Shown: positions 13,852-27,300 of the stretch, piece by piece | How positions within the stretch are numbered: position 1 is the stretch's first letter | Layout: each line of letters starts with the position of its first letter | DNA from: Setophaga petechia | Lineage: Eukaryota; Chordata; Aves; Passeriformes; Parulidae | Reading direction: 5' to 3' | Assembly: GCA_024362935.1 (NCBI GenBank) | Contig: JANCRA010000001.1 | Coordinates: 51,619,501 to 51,683,500 of the forward strand | Length of the DNA: 64,000 nt | Translations under genes and position numbers: made by a program | Notes under the pieces: model-generated | Database searches by the model: none | Told to the model about the DNA's origin: nothing | The model's input: the letters and a program-made list of their open reading frames with translations, nothing else

Positions 13852-16800
13852 ACAAAAATATGTAAGACTGCAATTTAATGTCTCATATTTGAATCTAGAT
13901 GAGAAAAGGGAGGTATGTTGAATGGAAATCACCCCTTAGAGAATCAATCTGCACGAACATTTTGAGACAGCAGGTAACAGTTCTTGGGACACATCTACAT
14001 AGCTTCTCAACCAGCTATAAGACCAAAATATATCCCCATATAAGAGAGATGAAAACTTTACTGCCTACACTTCAAAACTAAGTACAGCAACAGTGTACAG
14101 TTTGCTTTTTTTACCCCCTTAAATGAGTGGGTTTTTTTTTTCTTGAAATAAGCAGAACACTAGAAAAATCTACATGTGGCAAAAATCCATGTCACCACAG
14201 CATAGATTGCTGAATGGCAGCAAACTGGCTGCCTGCCGTTCAGAAAAAATGCATGCACCATCTGCAAGATGCTGGAATATCTCTTCTGGCCTAATTTTTG
14301 GAAGATGCCTAAAAAAAGGGACAGCACAACTTGGAACAAACTCTTTGTCCTGCCCAAGTGAGATTTTGCCTGTGGGGAAATTCTGTGCTCAGCAACACAA
14401 AAAACTTCTGGCTGCTCGACAGACACCAGCAAGGCAGTGTTACAAAGATGACAGCCAACTGTGCCCTTTCATTGCTGGGCCATCGTGTAACACACTTTCT
14501 CTATGTTATTTAAAGCATGCACAAAACACAACTAACACAGAGCTTTTTGAGATACTGATGAAATAGCATTTGTTCCTTTCAAAGCTTCTTTGACAAGACA
14601 AGAATGCTTCATAATGGGGAGGCTGTCACTATGGGATCATGGTTTTCCAGAAGTGTAAAACTCCCATTTCAGAAACTGCAGACCTGTCACATACCAGACT
14701 TGAAATTTCATGGCAGTTTGTGCTGGAGTTTTTTTCTTTTTTTTCTAAATTTTGTTTTAAGGAACAGAGTTCTGGTCTTCCTTTGCTAAATCAAACCCAA
14801 GATTTAAAAATCTTATGTTTTTCACTTAAGACCTAAGGCTCTGCCTATTGTGAGCTTTAATGAATAAAGCAGATGTTTTTCTGCCAAGCTGACAGGGGTT
14901 CATTATTTTCAGGGCTTTTAAATAGAAAGAAGAAAACCACTAAAACAAAACAAGCAATGTTTTAAGTTACCCAAATATGTAAAATGCTAGAGTGAGCTTT
15001 TAAAAATTGTATTTCCTTGGGTCAGACTAGAATAATCAGGGAAGTTAAGCTGTGAATTGTCACCAGTTTGGATGAATGTCCCCTACTCAAAATGACCATA
15101 GTGCTTGCAATTTTACTTGCAGTGGGACTAAAGCTCTGCGGTGGCCCTGGATCAACTTACATCAGTGAAAACACTCACTCTCACTGTGGGTATGAGCAGC
15201 TGCCATTCATAAAATAGGGGAAGTGCCCACACTTGAAAGGAGGCAGAAGGCAGGGGTTTTTCTCAGAAAACACAGCCTCATCTAATACATTTGATGTCCT
15301 ATTTTTCAGTCTCCAAGCTTGCCAGCAAGTGACAGGAACCATAATAATGTGTGACAAATTACCAGAATGGAATGTGGGCTTTGCTGAGTGTTATGACACA
15401 GTAAACAGGTTACTCTTAAAGCTGTAGTTTTAATATTAACTAAGCAAACTTATCTAAAACCACTTCCCATCCCTGTCAGTAGCTTCAGATGCCTTCAGTC
15501 TCCATACACCCTCTTGACACCTGCAGGACACAGTGCAGCTGGTGGTTTACCAGAGCATCAGCTGGGCGATTTATGATCGTATCAAAACCCTGGTTTACAA
15601 ATAGCTCAAATAGCTTCCCATGTGACAATTATCAGATTAGGTAAGCCAAAGGAAGCACTGGCAAAGGAATTCCTTTCAAGGAAATGCCTAAACAAAGCAT
15701 GTGCAATTACCTTCTAACATACGTCCTTCCTACAGAATTCCAATAAGGGCTCCACAGAAAATTACACAAACAAAAGTCAAGGAAGGGCTCAGTGATTTAA
15801 CCCTGACACATTTAGCCCTGCACATCACAGATGAAGGAATAAGTCCTGCCTTGGCTCAGACACTGTGGTAGAATTTTCCACTAACACAAAGGCAAGTGAG
15901 TAGCATCAAATCTAGTGAGGTGTTTGGTGGAAAAACCACTTTACTGCAGCAAGAGAATGAAGTCCTATGAACTTCTTAGTCCTAATGCTGCCTATAGCCA
16001 AGATTAGTTCTCTAAAGGTGCCTTGAACTTCTCACAAAGTCAAAGAAACTTGGCCCAAGAGCTGCTACTGCTGCTACTTTGCCAATAACAATAACTATTT
16101 TCTAGTATAAGTACAGTCCTGCAGGTTTCCAAATCCCCCAATCAGTGAGTTTCTAAACAATACTATAATCCCCTGAGAGTGCCTGCAGGAACAAATATTT
16201 GAATGCTTTGAAGCAGAAAATTTCTCTTGATCCACTTTCTAAAGCTTTCTAAGGAAAAAATAATAAAAAAAAAAGGTCTGACAATCTGTGACTGAGGAAA
16301 GCATTTTGCCTCTGGCTAATCCAGTTTAGAGCAAAGATGGACTTTTTCTGATCCCAACTTCTCCCATGGATTTGTTACACTAGCCTTTTATTTTCTTCCA
16401 CTTTGGCAGAGTGCAACTCTAGAATTATTCTTCAGGCTACTGATAAAGTAAACTTCTCCCTCTTCTCACTGACTGATCACTGTAACTAATGCCTCACTAA
16501 TCATTTTAAAGACAACCTTGTCATAGTGAATGCTGTCATAAAGAATTTTCCTAGGATTTTTTTCCTGCTGGGAAGTAAAATTATAACCTAGAAAGATGAT
16601 TAAATCTTCTCTCTTCCTAGATAGCTTAAGGTAATACCATAAAGAGATACCCTAAGCTAGACGTCTGTTCAGCCTTTCAGAGTAACAAAAGCAGCACTTA
16701 CTTTACTCAGCAGTCCCAGAAAAGTAACATATTTATCTTAGGAGGTCTCTGTGGATTTCTTGTTTTCATCACAATACTTGTCTGAAATTATTCCAGGATT

Positions 16801-19136
16801 CCACAAGTACTGGACTGAGTGCACAGAATTCCTGGGGATCAATTCAGAAGCTGGAACACAGGGCAGAATGACTGAGGTAGATTTAGCTCTTGTACAAATT
16901 AGCGGGCCTAGACCCCTTCAGTAGGGACTGGAGATACAGGCACCTCATCCAGTCCTAGCTTAGGGTGAACTTCCTTCTGGAACAGTCTTTCTCTGTCTTT
17001 TCTCTCTTTTCTTTTTGGCCCACAGAGGGCATACAGGGTTAGACAAAGCACACACCTCACAGAACTAATCTTGAACTAGATAGATCTTCATTTGACAACC
17101 CAGCTAGATTGTAGAGCCAATGATTGGCTTAGCCAAGAAACAGCATTCCCGAGAGATGAAAGTAGAGATGAGCACCATGAACAAGAGCAGCAAGGACCCT
17201 TTATATTCATTAAAAAGCTATGTGTGTTTCAAAAACAACAGTCCTCTTTCTGGAGGGGTGTACTAACAGTACATTAGCTGGAACTGGACTTCAGTACTTC
17301 TGAAGACTGTTTGAGTCTTCAGTCTCTAAGACGCTTGGTTTATAAATCAAAATTGCTAATGGTTTTATTCCTACATTCAGAGAAACTGCAAAGTAAAATA
17401 AGCATCTTTCTGATAACAATTTACAGATAGTATTCACTGTGGATGTCAGGGACACTAAATGTCAGGGAGCAAAAATATAATGAATTTATCTTTACAGGGA
17501 GAGAAGGAAGTGGAGAGACACAAGATCAAATTCTGAGTCAGTTGGAATGGCAGATATTCACAAAATATCAATTATTTTTCTCAGGATATATTATATATAT
17601 AGACTTTTCCTGCTCATGTGGGGGTTGGTGGCTTTAGGGAGAGGAGTTGGGTGTGCTTTCCTCAAATTGGGAGTTTCTTTCATTTTGGAGTAGACAAAAA
17701 ACTGAAAGAGCTTGCAATTTTTGAAAACTGGAAACCTGAAAGGGTGGCAAGAAAAGCACTTCCATAGATTGACAGTTTTTCTGACTGCTTGGGGTGGGGA
17801 AGCTACTAAAACACCTTTGTCAGAAATATGTGGAGCAACTTCAGGAGGGTAGAATTTGGGGAAAATTAACACTTCTGTCCTTAGCAAAAAAAAAAACTTG
17901 AAAGAAAGAATAGTGAAAGACCTTGGATGAACAATACCAAAAGCCTAGATAGGGAAGTAACAGTAGGTTTGCAGGTCAAAGCATTTGCCTTAATTTCTCA
18001 TGTCCTTCTCAGTGACACATCTAGAAGGAGATAGAGCTAGAATGTGTTATTAAGGATTTGTATCTGACACCTGAGAGAAGGCATTCCACTGCCACAAATT
18101 TGTGCTGGCTATTAGATACAGACTGGGAGAAAGTCTTCTTATATATAAAAAAACCTTCAACCTTTTATTCAGGAAAAATGTAAACATCAAATACTACCCC
18201 AGAAATTTAAATAAGAAAAAATATTGCAACTGGGGCTAGGGAGGGAGTTAAGGAAGAAACAGAGAAAGAAAAATCAAGATTGGTTTTTGATTTGTTGTAA
18301 TAATTCCAAAGTTTCTTGCAATGGGTTTTATCAAAATACAAGATTTTAGCAGGAAATTTCCTACCAGCTGAAGTGTGATCAAAGATAAGCACCATTTTAC
18401 AGATAAAGTCCACATTAACAAAACAGTTGGGAGAGACTGAAACCAGAGGTTGTGAACATGAGTGATGGGGGGAACTATTTTCGAACTCTCAAAAGGAAAT
18501 AATAAGGAAAAGCTCTTAGATGAAATTGAGACAACCAATGTAAAAACTAAGTTCCAGGGAAAACATATTGATAGTGAGCTGAGACACTTTTGTTTTCTCC
18601 AGCTTGATAGCCCCAGATGAGCACATCTTGGCAATTTCCCAAAGTCCACATTGAGAACAGGATCTGCTAGCAACTAGCAGGCTCAACTACACCTTTTAAT
18701 CTGTTAAGAACTGCTTCAAGACCTCCAGTTAAGCTGTGGATGATCAATCACGTGGTGCATGTAACACTGCAAAGAAAAAGACTTAAGAAGTACTATGGAG
18801 AGAACAATCCTACACTAAGAGGGGTGAAGGATGGGGCAGTCAATAAATCCTTTCCCTCTGTAACTTCTGTAATTAAGCAGAACACATTGCTCATTCTTAT
18901 GATTCAAACATAATCCTGCTGTTGTCTTGACTGTACAGGATTTGCAGATTCTAACTGTTTTAATGACAATGTACCAAAGAAAGCTTTTTCTTTGCTTTCA
19001 CAGACAAATCCAGAATCCACATCAGGAGGCAAAGAATCCAGTGGTGTGTGAGGGGCTTTTGGCCTTATAATTATCTTTCCAATTCTAGCATATTCCTTTG
19101 TTGAGTTTTAAACAGCTTTAAAGCCAGAGCTAATGT

Positions 19137-19170
19137 GGAGGGGAGGAAGGAGGGGGATGGAGGAAAGGAG
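19137..19170 (+). repeat. G-rich purine tract, potential G-quadruplex
   Basis: An A/G-only stretch (one T) with G runs of 2, 4, 2, 2, 5, 2 and 2 separated by one or two bases. This suits an imperfect G-quadruplex or triplex on the + strand. It is the most G-rich short stretch seen in the window. Confidence 0.6.
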
Positions 19171-19963
19171 AACACTGCATTTTCTGCTGCAGAGAGAGAA
19201 GCAGCAAACTGTCTATTACCATGCAGTTTCACTGACTCCAATACTTACTTGCAGAGATGCATGCATCTATTAGAGAGCATGGATAAAACCAGTGAAAGGC
19301 AATAGTCTGCCTTTGGCTAATGAATATTTACTAGTTACAGCCTTTGCTAACACATGTTTGTAGTATCCAAGCAAAGCCCTGAAAGCATACCTACCATCAC
19401 ATCAATGGTTCTCTTGAACTCATTTTGTCTAGCTTCTCAAGACCTGGATGAGTTCTGTCCTTTCCTCTTTCCCCCAACTTTCAAAAGTGCCAAGTAAACC
19501 TGGGATTTTGTTTTTTGAGGATTTTAATAGTTAGGCTTCCTATGTCACATAGCACTGGGGTTCCCACAGCAGCAGCTTCCCAGAAGTCTGCCCAGCTCCA
19601 TGAACTGTTTCCTACTCTAAACCATTGTAGGATCTTCGACTGGGGATGGAGAGAAAGAAAAGATCTTTCTTAAGTCATCCTGAAGCATGAGAAACGCCAG
19701 AAGCAGTGTGTTTGTGTGAGATTGACCAAGAAATGGTAAATACCAATGTGCTTTAACCTTCTGTGGATTCCTGCAGTTGTCTCTTACTACATAGACAGAA
19801 ATTCTAAGATCTGTTTACTGGGAATTCCACTTATAGGATAACCTGTCTTTGAGAGTGCCCATAATCCACAGTCAGAAGAGAAAAATGCCTTCATGCTTAT
19901 CTATGCTCAAGCAGAAGTTTAAAAATAAGGACTTTGCCTTTATATTTTTCCTTCTGTACCACA

Positions 19964-20009
19964 GAGATGGCAAATCTCCTTAGTGAGAGATGGCAAATCT
20001 CCTTAGTGA
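19964..20009. repeat. perfect 23-bp tandem duplication
   Basis: Two identical 23-bp units that begin GAGATGGCAAATCTCCTTAG lie head to tail (19964-19986 and 19987-20009). The absence of mismatches suggests a recent slippage event, possibly polymorphic within the species. Confidence 0.97.
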
Positions 20010-21959
20010 GAGCCAACAGTTCCTTCTAACACCTTTGGCCAACCACATTTTAATGCCCCTGATTGTATAGACCTGCTGCAGCTTAGAAAACTAAATGGTT
20101 ATAGGCCACATACAACTGGATGACAGGCTGCTCCTGGGACACAGACCAGGAATTCTCCATCTCTGCTGATTTGTAAGGCAGCTGAGGACTTTCTGTATTG
20201 GAAAATATTGTTTTGCTTCTAAAAAGCATCAATAGAAAATGAAAGATTTGATACTTTTGAGAACAGAGCACTCTCCACCTGCTACCACCACGGAGTTTGC
20301 TTACTGATGTTCAGTTGTTTAGCAGCTGCACAAACATCTTAAGTAAAATGTATGGCATTATCTTCTCTTTTGAAAGTTGGCTTAATCTGATCAATAAACT
20401 ATCACAGTTATGATTCACAGAAAAAAATCTCTTGAGGCAGTATCATAAAGTGATAGGGTCTTTTAAGATCTTATCCCAGATTCTCCATGTAAATGCAGGC
20501 TGAAGGCAAGTACTAATGCCACTAAAAATGCTTTAGACAGTCAGTGTACCTTCTATTTGAAAAGTAGATGCAAAGAGTTTCTGCTTAGAGAGGGCTAAAG
20601 TGCTTAAGTCTTATTAGGGAGCCTCCAGCTTTAGGTAACTTGGCTTGAGACAGCTGTAAGCAGTTTTTGGAAGCACTGAGAAAGTGGCTAAGTGTTGTGA
20701 TGGCTCTGCAACCAGCAGCCTGTGGGGTAAAAATTCCCACTATTTCAAGAAGGGTTTCCCATGGGAGCATGAGAGGAGCAGGACTTTTGCCCCATTTCTA
20801 CTGCAAGCCAGCACCTGGCAGTACTTCCTGTAAAGACTGCTGAAATAACATTTGGGAGGCTCTGGAAAAATGCACAGAGTTGAGAAAACACCTGTTTCTT
20901 TAGCACAGATGGTACTAAAATTAGAAGGGATCTTGCACTATTGTTTTTTCCAACGGTTGCACAAAAAGCCTCCAAGTCCACTGCTCTGAGCCTTATTTTT
21001 CTGTTCCTCAGTGCAGAGTAAATGGAGTACTCCCCATGCAATGCCACTGCAAAAACTCATGAGTCATCTTCTGAAGACATCAAGATATTTTATATGCTGA
21101 CTGCAGCCTAAACTTAATTTTCCTTCTCTTGTGCCAGCTGCTGATTCCAAAATCTCCACAGCCACACAAGGTAACATCTCACTTGAAGCTTCCCCTATGG
21201 GAGCATCACAGACAGCCATGGATCATGGAGGACTAATCCTAGTTTTCCCACCAACACCACTTTTACCCATTTCCTCCCTCCCAGCTCAAGAAATCTCATC
21301 AGGAGGAAAGAGATTACAAACTCTCTATACCTGTAAAATTCCTGTGTGTTGGTACAGCACCTAACACCTCAGACCTCAGCTGGTATTCGTTCACTATAAC
21401 TACTATTCAAAGTTTGGCTGATGGACTGCAGAAAACTGAAAGCTACTTTCTCTTCACCTGAAAATATCCTAAATCTCATGCAAATGAGGGACAGATATAT
21501 TTGTTTATCTACACAAGCAAGGACTTTAAATTCAAAGAAAGTGACAGTAACTCAGATAATACACAACCACCATCAAAAATTATGTGTTGAGTTACTGCCA
21601 TTACTCTTTCACTAATCTGCAATATGCAGAAACTGTGAATTTAATGAGCTTCATAATTATTTTGTTCTCAAAATTCCTTCCTTTTGATAATGACATTATT
21701 TCAAATTATATTTTTTACACTATGTCCCTAGTCAATCATGTCAATTCCCTGAAAGATGTACCTCTAGTGAAATAGTAAAATCCAGAGAGAGGATGAGAAG
21801 CTGATTTATCTCAAGGACTTTGCACCTTAAATAGTCAGTAAAATATTAAACATCCCTATCAATAACAAGTGGACTGTATTATAAGCTTCCTCATAACTGG
21901 AGTTCTTAGGAACAAATTGACATCTTCCTGAAATGGTGTCAAGAATTTCATTTAATCCT

Positions 21960-22460
21960 TTTTATAGCGGTGACCATCGATCTATCTTAATGTTTATTGG
22001 GGAGAAAATAATTGTCTTTTCTTTTTGGCAATGATATTTCATTATAGGCACTAGGATAAATAACTACGATTCAAAGCAAAATAAGATGAAAATGTCCCTG
22101 CATTTTTCCCCATTAGTTTCTTTTCTTCTTCTTGTTTAATTTAATGATGAAAAAAATTATAATTAAATTAAGCTTGATTCTTATTTAAATGCGCATCTTA
22201 AAGCGAAAGCAGAGAAATTACTTTCTTTTTCAAAGTTGTTATATCCCAATTGATCTTCCACACATTGGCATTATTATCTGATTGTGAAGATATATGCATT
22301 TATCAAAAGCTAGAGCCATCTGTCTCAATTCTATGTAATTTCATTACATATTCATCATTTATCTAGTCTGACTATGTGACATGAGACCCTACTGACTAGC
22401 AATTCTATACTTATTATCATTTCATACTGTGTTTGGATGGACACAAGGCTGTCGACTTCC
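21960..22460. promoter_or_regulatory. candidate conserved non-coding element (enhancer-like)
   Basis: The stretch is very AT-rich yet keeps about six CpG (near 21967, 21977, 22067, 22192, 22203 and 22453) in a window where CpG is rare. It has dense TAAT/ATTA homeodomain cores around 22136-22175 and a perfect 8-bp inverted repeat, TATGTAAT-TTC-ATTACATA (22332-22350). No repeat family is recognisable. These traits are typical of developmental enhancers in amniote gene deserts, but conservation cannot be measured from one sequence. Confidence 0.3.
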
Positions 22461-23573
22461 ATTAATCTACTTTTGATGTAAAAATCATCATCTTGGGATA
22501 AGCCTCAGAGCTCCTGCATAATCAGGCCACACCGCTGCCTAAGTGTAGAGGCACTAACACTTTTATAAAAAAGCCTGCAGCATTTATTCCTGCTCGTCTT
22601 TCACAACATGCAGATGTGTTGGGGGAATGGAAGCATAAATCCCAGCAGACCAGCACACCTGAGTGTGCAGGCACACACTGCCCAAAGGTGACTGTCACTC
22701 TGCCAAGCATGAATGTGGAGGTGGGCAGGTGTTAATGGATGCAAGGAGAGATTTTCTAACTTCAGTCATAGTTGCTGGAAGGTCCAGCATAATTAAAGAA
22801 TAGGGGCTGAATCAACCCATTGAGAAGCCAAAGGTGCTTAACTTCAGCCTATCAGTAACACCAAACTGCTTGGTCATTTTGGAGAGGACTTTGCAGAACC
22901 TGTTGTCTGTGCAACAATACTTTGGAAGCTTGCCAATGTAACCTGCCATCTTCTTAACCTTTCTAGTCATATAATGCAGACATTCCTTTTGCTCCATGCA
23001 TCCTTCACAGTGGAGAGATGTGCTGTGAGCCAGGTTCTCCCTAGGCACAAAGAGCTGGCACCAGCTGATAGCTGGGGTTGCACATGCTCCCCTGCTCATC
23101 TACTGCACTGAAACAAAGAGATGACAGAGAGAACCAAGGCAGTTCATTATTCACATGGGTGGACCTGAACTTGGATTTTGAAAATTAGGTAAATTGATGG
23201 TAACCACTGCACAGGCAATTATTTGTCTACTCCACATGAATTTACTTTGACTGTATCCAATTCCAGGTTTCCAACTATTTCTGTGAATGTTGTAGTGAGC
23301 AAACTACCAGGCAAGAGTATGTGCTTAAACACACAGATATTGCAGAATACTAAGGTGGAATTTGGTTTTGTGAAGATGAATATTCTCTGGAAATCTCATT
23401 TTAGAAAGAATAAGGCTCATCCTATCTGGAAAAACAAAGATAGGCTATGATTTGTCTGTCAAAAGGATATATATCAAAACATATCTCAAACTGCACATTA
23501 GGCTTGCTTGAAATTTATGAAGCATCCACAGGGATGGTAAGAGACAAGATTTTATTCCCAATGGCTAACTCTT

Positions 23574-23660
23574 AGCTCTGCTGCTTCTCAGAAATTGGTT
23601 TTCATTGCTGTCTTCCCATCAGTTAAATGGGGATGAGAGCACTCACCTTCATCTTTAAAT
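23574..23660 (+). mobile_element. MIR-like ancient SINE remnant
   Basis: The stretch contains TTAGCTCTGCTGCTTCTCAG, then a diverged middle, then CCCATCAGTTAAATGGGGAT and GAGAGCACTCACCTTCAT. These parallel the MIR phrases for 'TGGCTCTGCCACTT', 'CCCATCTGTAAAATGGGGAT' and 'ATAGCACCTACCTCAT' in the same order. It lies about 360 bp before the CR1 fragment and in the opposite orientation to it. Limits are approximate and only the central core is recognisable. Confidence 0.55.
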
Positions 23661-24020
23661 TGCTCTGATCTCTACCAGACAAAAAAGTTCTGTATCACAA
23701 ATCAACAGCAGTAACAGCCAGCTCAGTTACACGAATGACAAAGACTGATTAACTCATGAGCAGGAAAAAAGGGCTGCAGTTGACAAATGCACCTTGTCAC
23801 TAACCAGAGGTCTGCTTGAGCAGCTCAGTGAACTGAGAAAGAGCCTAAACTCCCAGGACAGCTGTTGAACCTACTGGCCAAACACTTGTGCTGGATGCAG
23901 GGATTTGCACACAGAAAGAGAGTGCTTAGGTTCACATGTGGTAAATTCATATCCCAGCTGATGTAGCCTCACCATCTTCATGCACATGAAGACCTCATGC
24001 TGCCAGCTTCTTACCCAAGG

Positions 24021-24305
24021 AATCAGAATATTTCAAGTTAAAAGGGACCCACCAGGATCACCTAAGTCAAACTCTTGGCCCTCCACAGATCAGCCCCAAA
24101 AATCACACCATCTGTCTTGGGGCATTATCCAGGTACTGCTTGGACTGCTGCTGTGACCACATCTCTGGGGAGCCTGTTCCAGTGCCCAACCACCCTCTGG
24201 GTGAAGAACCTTCTCCTAATATCCAACCTAAACCTTTCCTGGCACAACTCCAGGCCATTCGCTTGGGTCCTGTCACTTTCACCAGAGGATCAGTCCCCTC
24301 TCCTT
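24021..24305 (-). mobile_element. CR1 LINE, 3' end fragment (antisense to + strand)
   Basis: The + strand reads as the reverse complement of the avian CR1 3' tail. In order it holds AAAGGGACCCACCAGGATCA, then AACTCTTGGCCCTCCACAG, CTGCTGTGACCAC, GGGGAGCCTGTTCCAGTGCC, CACCCTCTGGGTGAAGAACC, ATATCCAACCTAAACCT, CAGGCCATTC and GGGTCCTGTCACT. Known of the family: CR1 is the dominant LINE of birds and other sauropsids; most copies are 5'-truncated and end in a short 3' repeat rather than poly-A. Here only the 3' few hundred bases remain, and the terminal short repeat at the low-coordinate end is degenerate. Scattered substitutions and small gaps indicate an old, inactive copy. Open frames across it are incidental. 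The exact outer limits are uncertain by about 15 bases, and the subfamily cannot be fixed by eye. Confidence 0.95.
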
Positions 24306-27300
24306 CACCTCCTTCCAAGGCAGCACAACATATTTTAATATGTGGAAATCAGGACCAGGAAAATCTAAGTGATGCTGAAAAGAGTGATGGAGGCTGCTCC
24401 CAAACCACAGTGTGGGAAGTCACATTTCAGCCTCCTGAAAGCATTAGGTCAGCAGTGAAAGCAAAATCCCATCACCACCTATACTAAATGGATCCAAAAA
24501 CCAGGACTTGGGCCCTGTGGAGAAGCATTACCTGATCATGGACAAGTTGGCTGCATGTTGCGGCATGTGATCTGACTTGATATGATGCAGCATGAAGTGT
24601 CTGATCCCAGAGCTCAGTCAAAGACAGAGCTACAGGGTGAAACCAGCACCATGTCCAAAGCAAACGGATTATTCCTGCGGGAAGCAGCACAAGGCTCTGC
24701 ACAGTCCTCAAGATCTAAGCCTGCTAATACATCTTCACATGTCAAGGGTCTCAGGGCTCTCTAGATCTATAGCAGCACTGTCAGGAGACTTCAGCTTTGC
24801 ATCAAACTCTGGCAGCAGAGCAGACAACACCAGCCTGGGGCTTCTGAGCACCACAATGCACTGTGCAGCCTACAAATGCTGTAAATCACTTGGATGCTTT
24901 GGATGGGTAAGAGTTTTCTCACCCACAATCTTTCTAAAACCAACTTCCTGACCACTGGAAGCCATTAAACACTCCATTACATCTCAAATTAACTGTAACA
25001 GTGTGTTCAAGTGCTAGTTTGGATAACTAAAGTACTTTTCCTTTCCTTACTGTGTAGGGAAAATGTTCCTTTCTGTGTTTTTTCAGACTGATGCAGGTCC
25101 ACTGAATGGCCCTATTCTTCCAAATAATGGTTGCCTTTACCTCAGCTCTTTAGGTAAACTTTCATGACTGAGCAATTCCTCCTCTGCTCAGGAGGGGCTC
25201 TGCTATCTTTTCAAAGTACTTCACAGTTCCGACTGTGAACAAAGCATATTCTAACATTTAAATTATTTAACTCAATGATCTGGTTCACTTCAGTTTATCC
25301 CACTTGTGCCTGTGAATACACACTGCATATAAAATGTCCTTCCTGTACCAAAGTCAGAGATTCTGGCAATGAACCCTCCTGTAACTGTGAGATTTTGTCA
25401 CATGTCGGTCAGAAGCAGGAAGGGAACGTGCGCCAAGCACCATCAGAAAGTTGGTAATTTGTAACTGCAACTGCTACCTCTTGTCTTCAATTTAATTACA
25501 ACCCAAAGATTTCTTTTTTTCCTTTTCCAAGTGTCCCTGTTAGTTCTGATAATTATAGTGAATGCTTCCTAAAAAATAAGCCACCTACACAAATCTGCCC
25601 CCAAAATAAATGCTGGAAACACATTATAACATTTCCCTGTCACTTCATGGGTATCTGTATCATCACTAGATTTATGTTCTAATGCTACATTATTACCTAT
25701 TACCATAGTTGTTAAAACCTTACTTTTCATGCTAATGAAAATGATGAAAGACTGGAGGTTTGACATAAATACTGTAATAAGAACCATATTAATGTGACAG
25801 ACGATTGCTCCTCTGTGACAGACTATGAAATCCTGTGCAAGAGTTACAGAAGGTTCATTTACATGTCTGTTCATCTATCTCTCCCTACAGGAAAGCAAGG
25901 GACTCATGCTGAACAGAATGAGAATCAGAAGATGGCAAAAAGGCACAAATGGTCATTCTAAAAAGAAATGCATCCCAAGGCATATATTTCATTTCTCAGA
26001 TGACCATAAGCACAAAATGTAAATTAGAGGACCTAAGGTCAGACACCTAAGACCTCTTTTCAGGCATGTAATTACACTCCTCCAGGCCAAACTTCCAAAA
26101 TTTGGGACAGAAGCAGCGCTGCCAGTGAAATGGGATTTGTGCTCCTAATTCTGTTTCAAAGTTGCAGCATTTTTCTTTCACTAATTTGACACAATTCTAC
26201 TACCTCCCAGTTGTGCTACCACTCCAATTCTTTCTACAGTTTCACAGGCTGCATGTGTGCTCTCCTTCTGAGGAATATGTGCTTACTATCCTCAGAGAGA
26301 GAGCTGGGTAACAGGCAGAAAGGGAGCCAAGGTAGTTTTATATTCCCAAGCACAGATGATCAGGAGCAGGGCACTGAAAGGCAAAGTGCAACCACCCACT
26401 GGCCATCTGCTGCCTGGAGTATGGGTTTAGTCACAGAACACACAAAGATCATCATGTCCTACACCAGCAACTCCCTTTTTGGTGATCACACTCATGTTTC
26501 TTGGTCAGTTGTGTCCACACACTGATTTCAACCCAGCCACTTACTTGGATTAGAAGATTATAGTTTTATTCCAGCTCACGGTGCTCCTGGATCTGCTAAC
26601 GCCACAGTAACTGTTGCCATTGGTGCTAAATTCACACTACTGCATCAGGAGACACCAATCCTCCCTCCATTCAAAAAACCCCAAAAAACCTGCACAAAAA
26701 TCCAACACCCCATAAATTAAAGACAATAATAATCCAGAGTTTTTTCTATTTGCTGTTCACTAGTGAAACATTTTAGTTACAGAAATACTTATTTTCTTTT
26801 TAGAGCATCTCAGCTTGCAAAAGGAAAGAAAATAGCAATCACATAGATAATTTATTATTAAAACTCTCATTTACTGATAACATGCAGACCAAGATTGCTT
26901 CCCCCATTTTTAACAAAGTAAACACGGTATCTGTTAGAGGAACTCTCCGAAGGCTCTTTGTCTTTTCACATCTTTGCTCTCTCTCTATTCCCTCTTGCTT
27001 AATTTAGATTACCTTTCTCCAAACTTGACCATATTAGAATACTTTTCTACACTTCAAATGTTTGTTTGTTTGTTCTTTGGCCCTCCTTGAGGAAGTGGCT
27101 AGGACTGATTTCTAATTCATCTTGAAAGGTGAATTTACTATTTTTCTCAGTGTGGAAAGTAACTAGAAAAATAAAAAAAAATTTTTTTTAAAGGTTTTCT
27201 TTCATCTGTTTCTTATCCTTGAAAAAACAAATGAAGTGCAATTTCTAAAGGCTGATTGCAGCATCACCTTTCACTCTACAGTTTAGCACATTTTGCTTTA

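Larger units (their letters stand above)
10511..23573. other. non-coding unique sequence, no gene seen
   Basis: Between the two MIR-like remnants there are only the compositional blocks at 11780-12060 and 12745-12945, the homopolymer pair at 12510-12618, the G-rich tract at 19137-19170, the 23-bp duplication at 19964-20009 and the CNE-like stretch at 21960-22460. Open frames up to 141 codons (for example minus 18248-18673) show no family resemblance. Confidence 0.7.

Noticed and set aside
22812..23099. Cysteine-containing minus-strand frame of 95 codons
   Set aside because: The cysteines follow no spacing that I recognise, and neither splice signals nor neighbouring exons were found.
24075..24487. 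Open frames on both strands across the CR1 fragment
   Set aside because: The DNA is the 3' non-coding tail of CR1; the frames are incidental.
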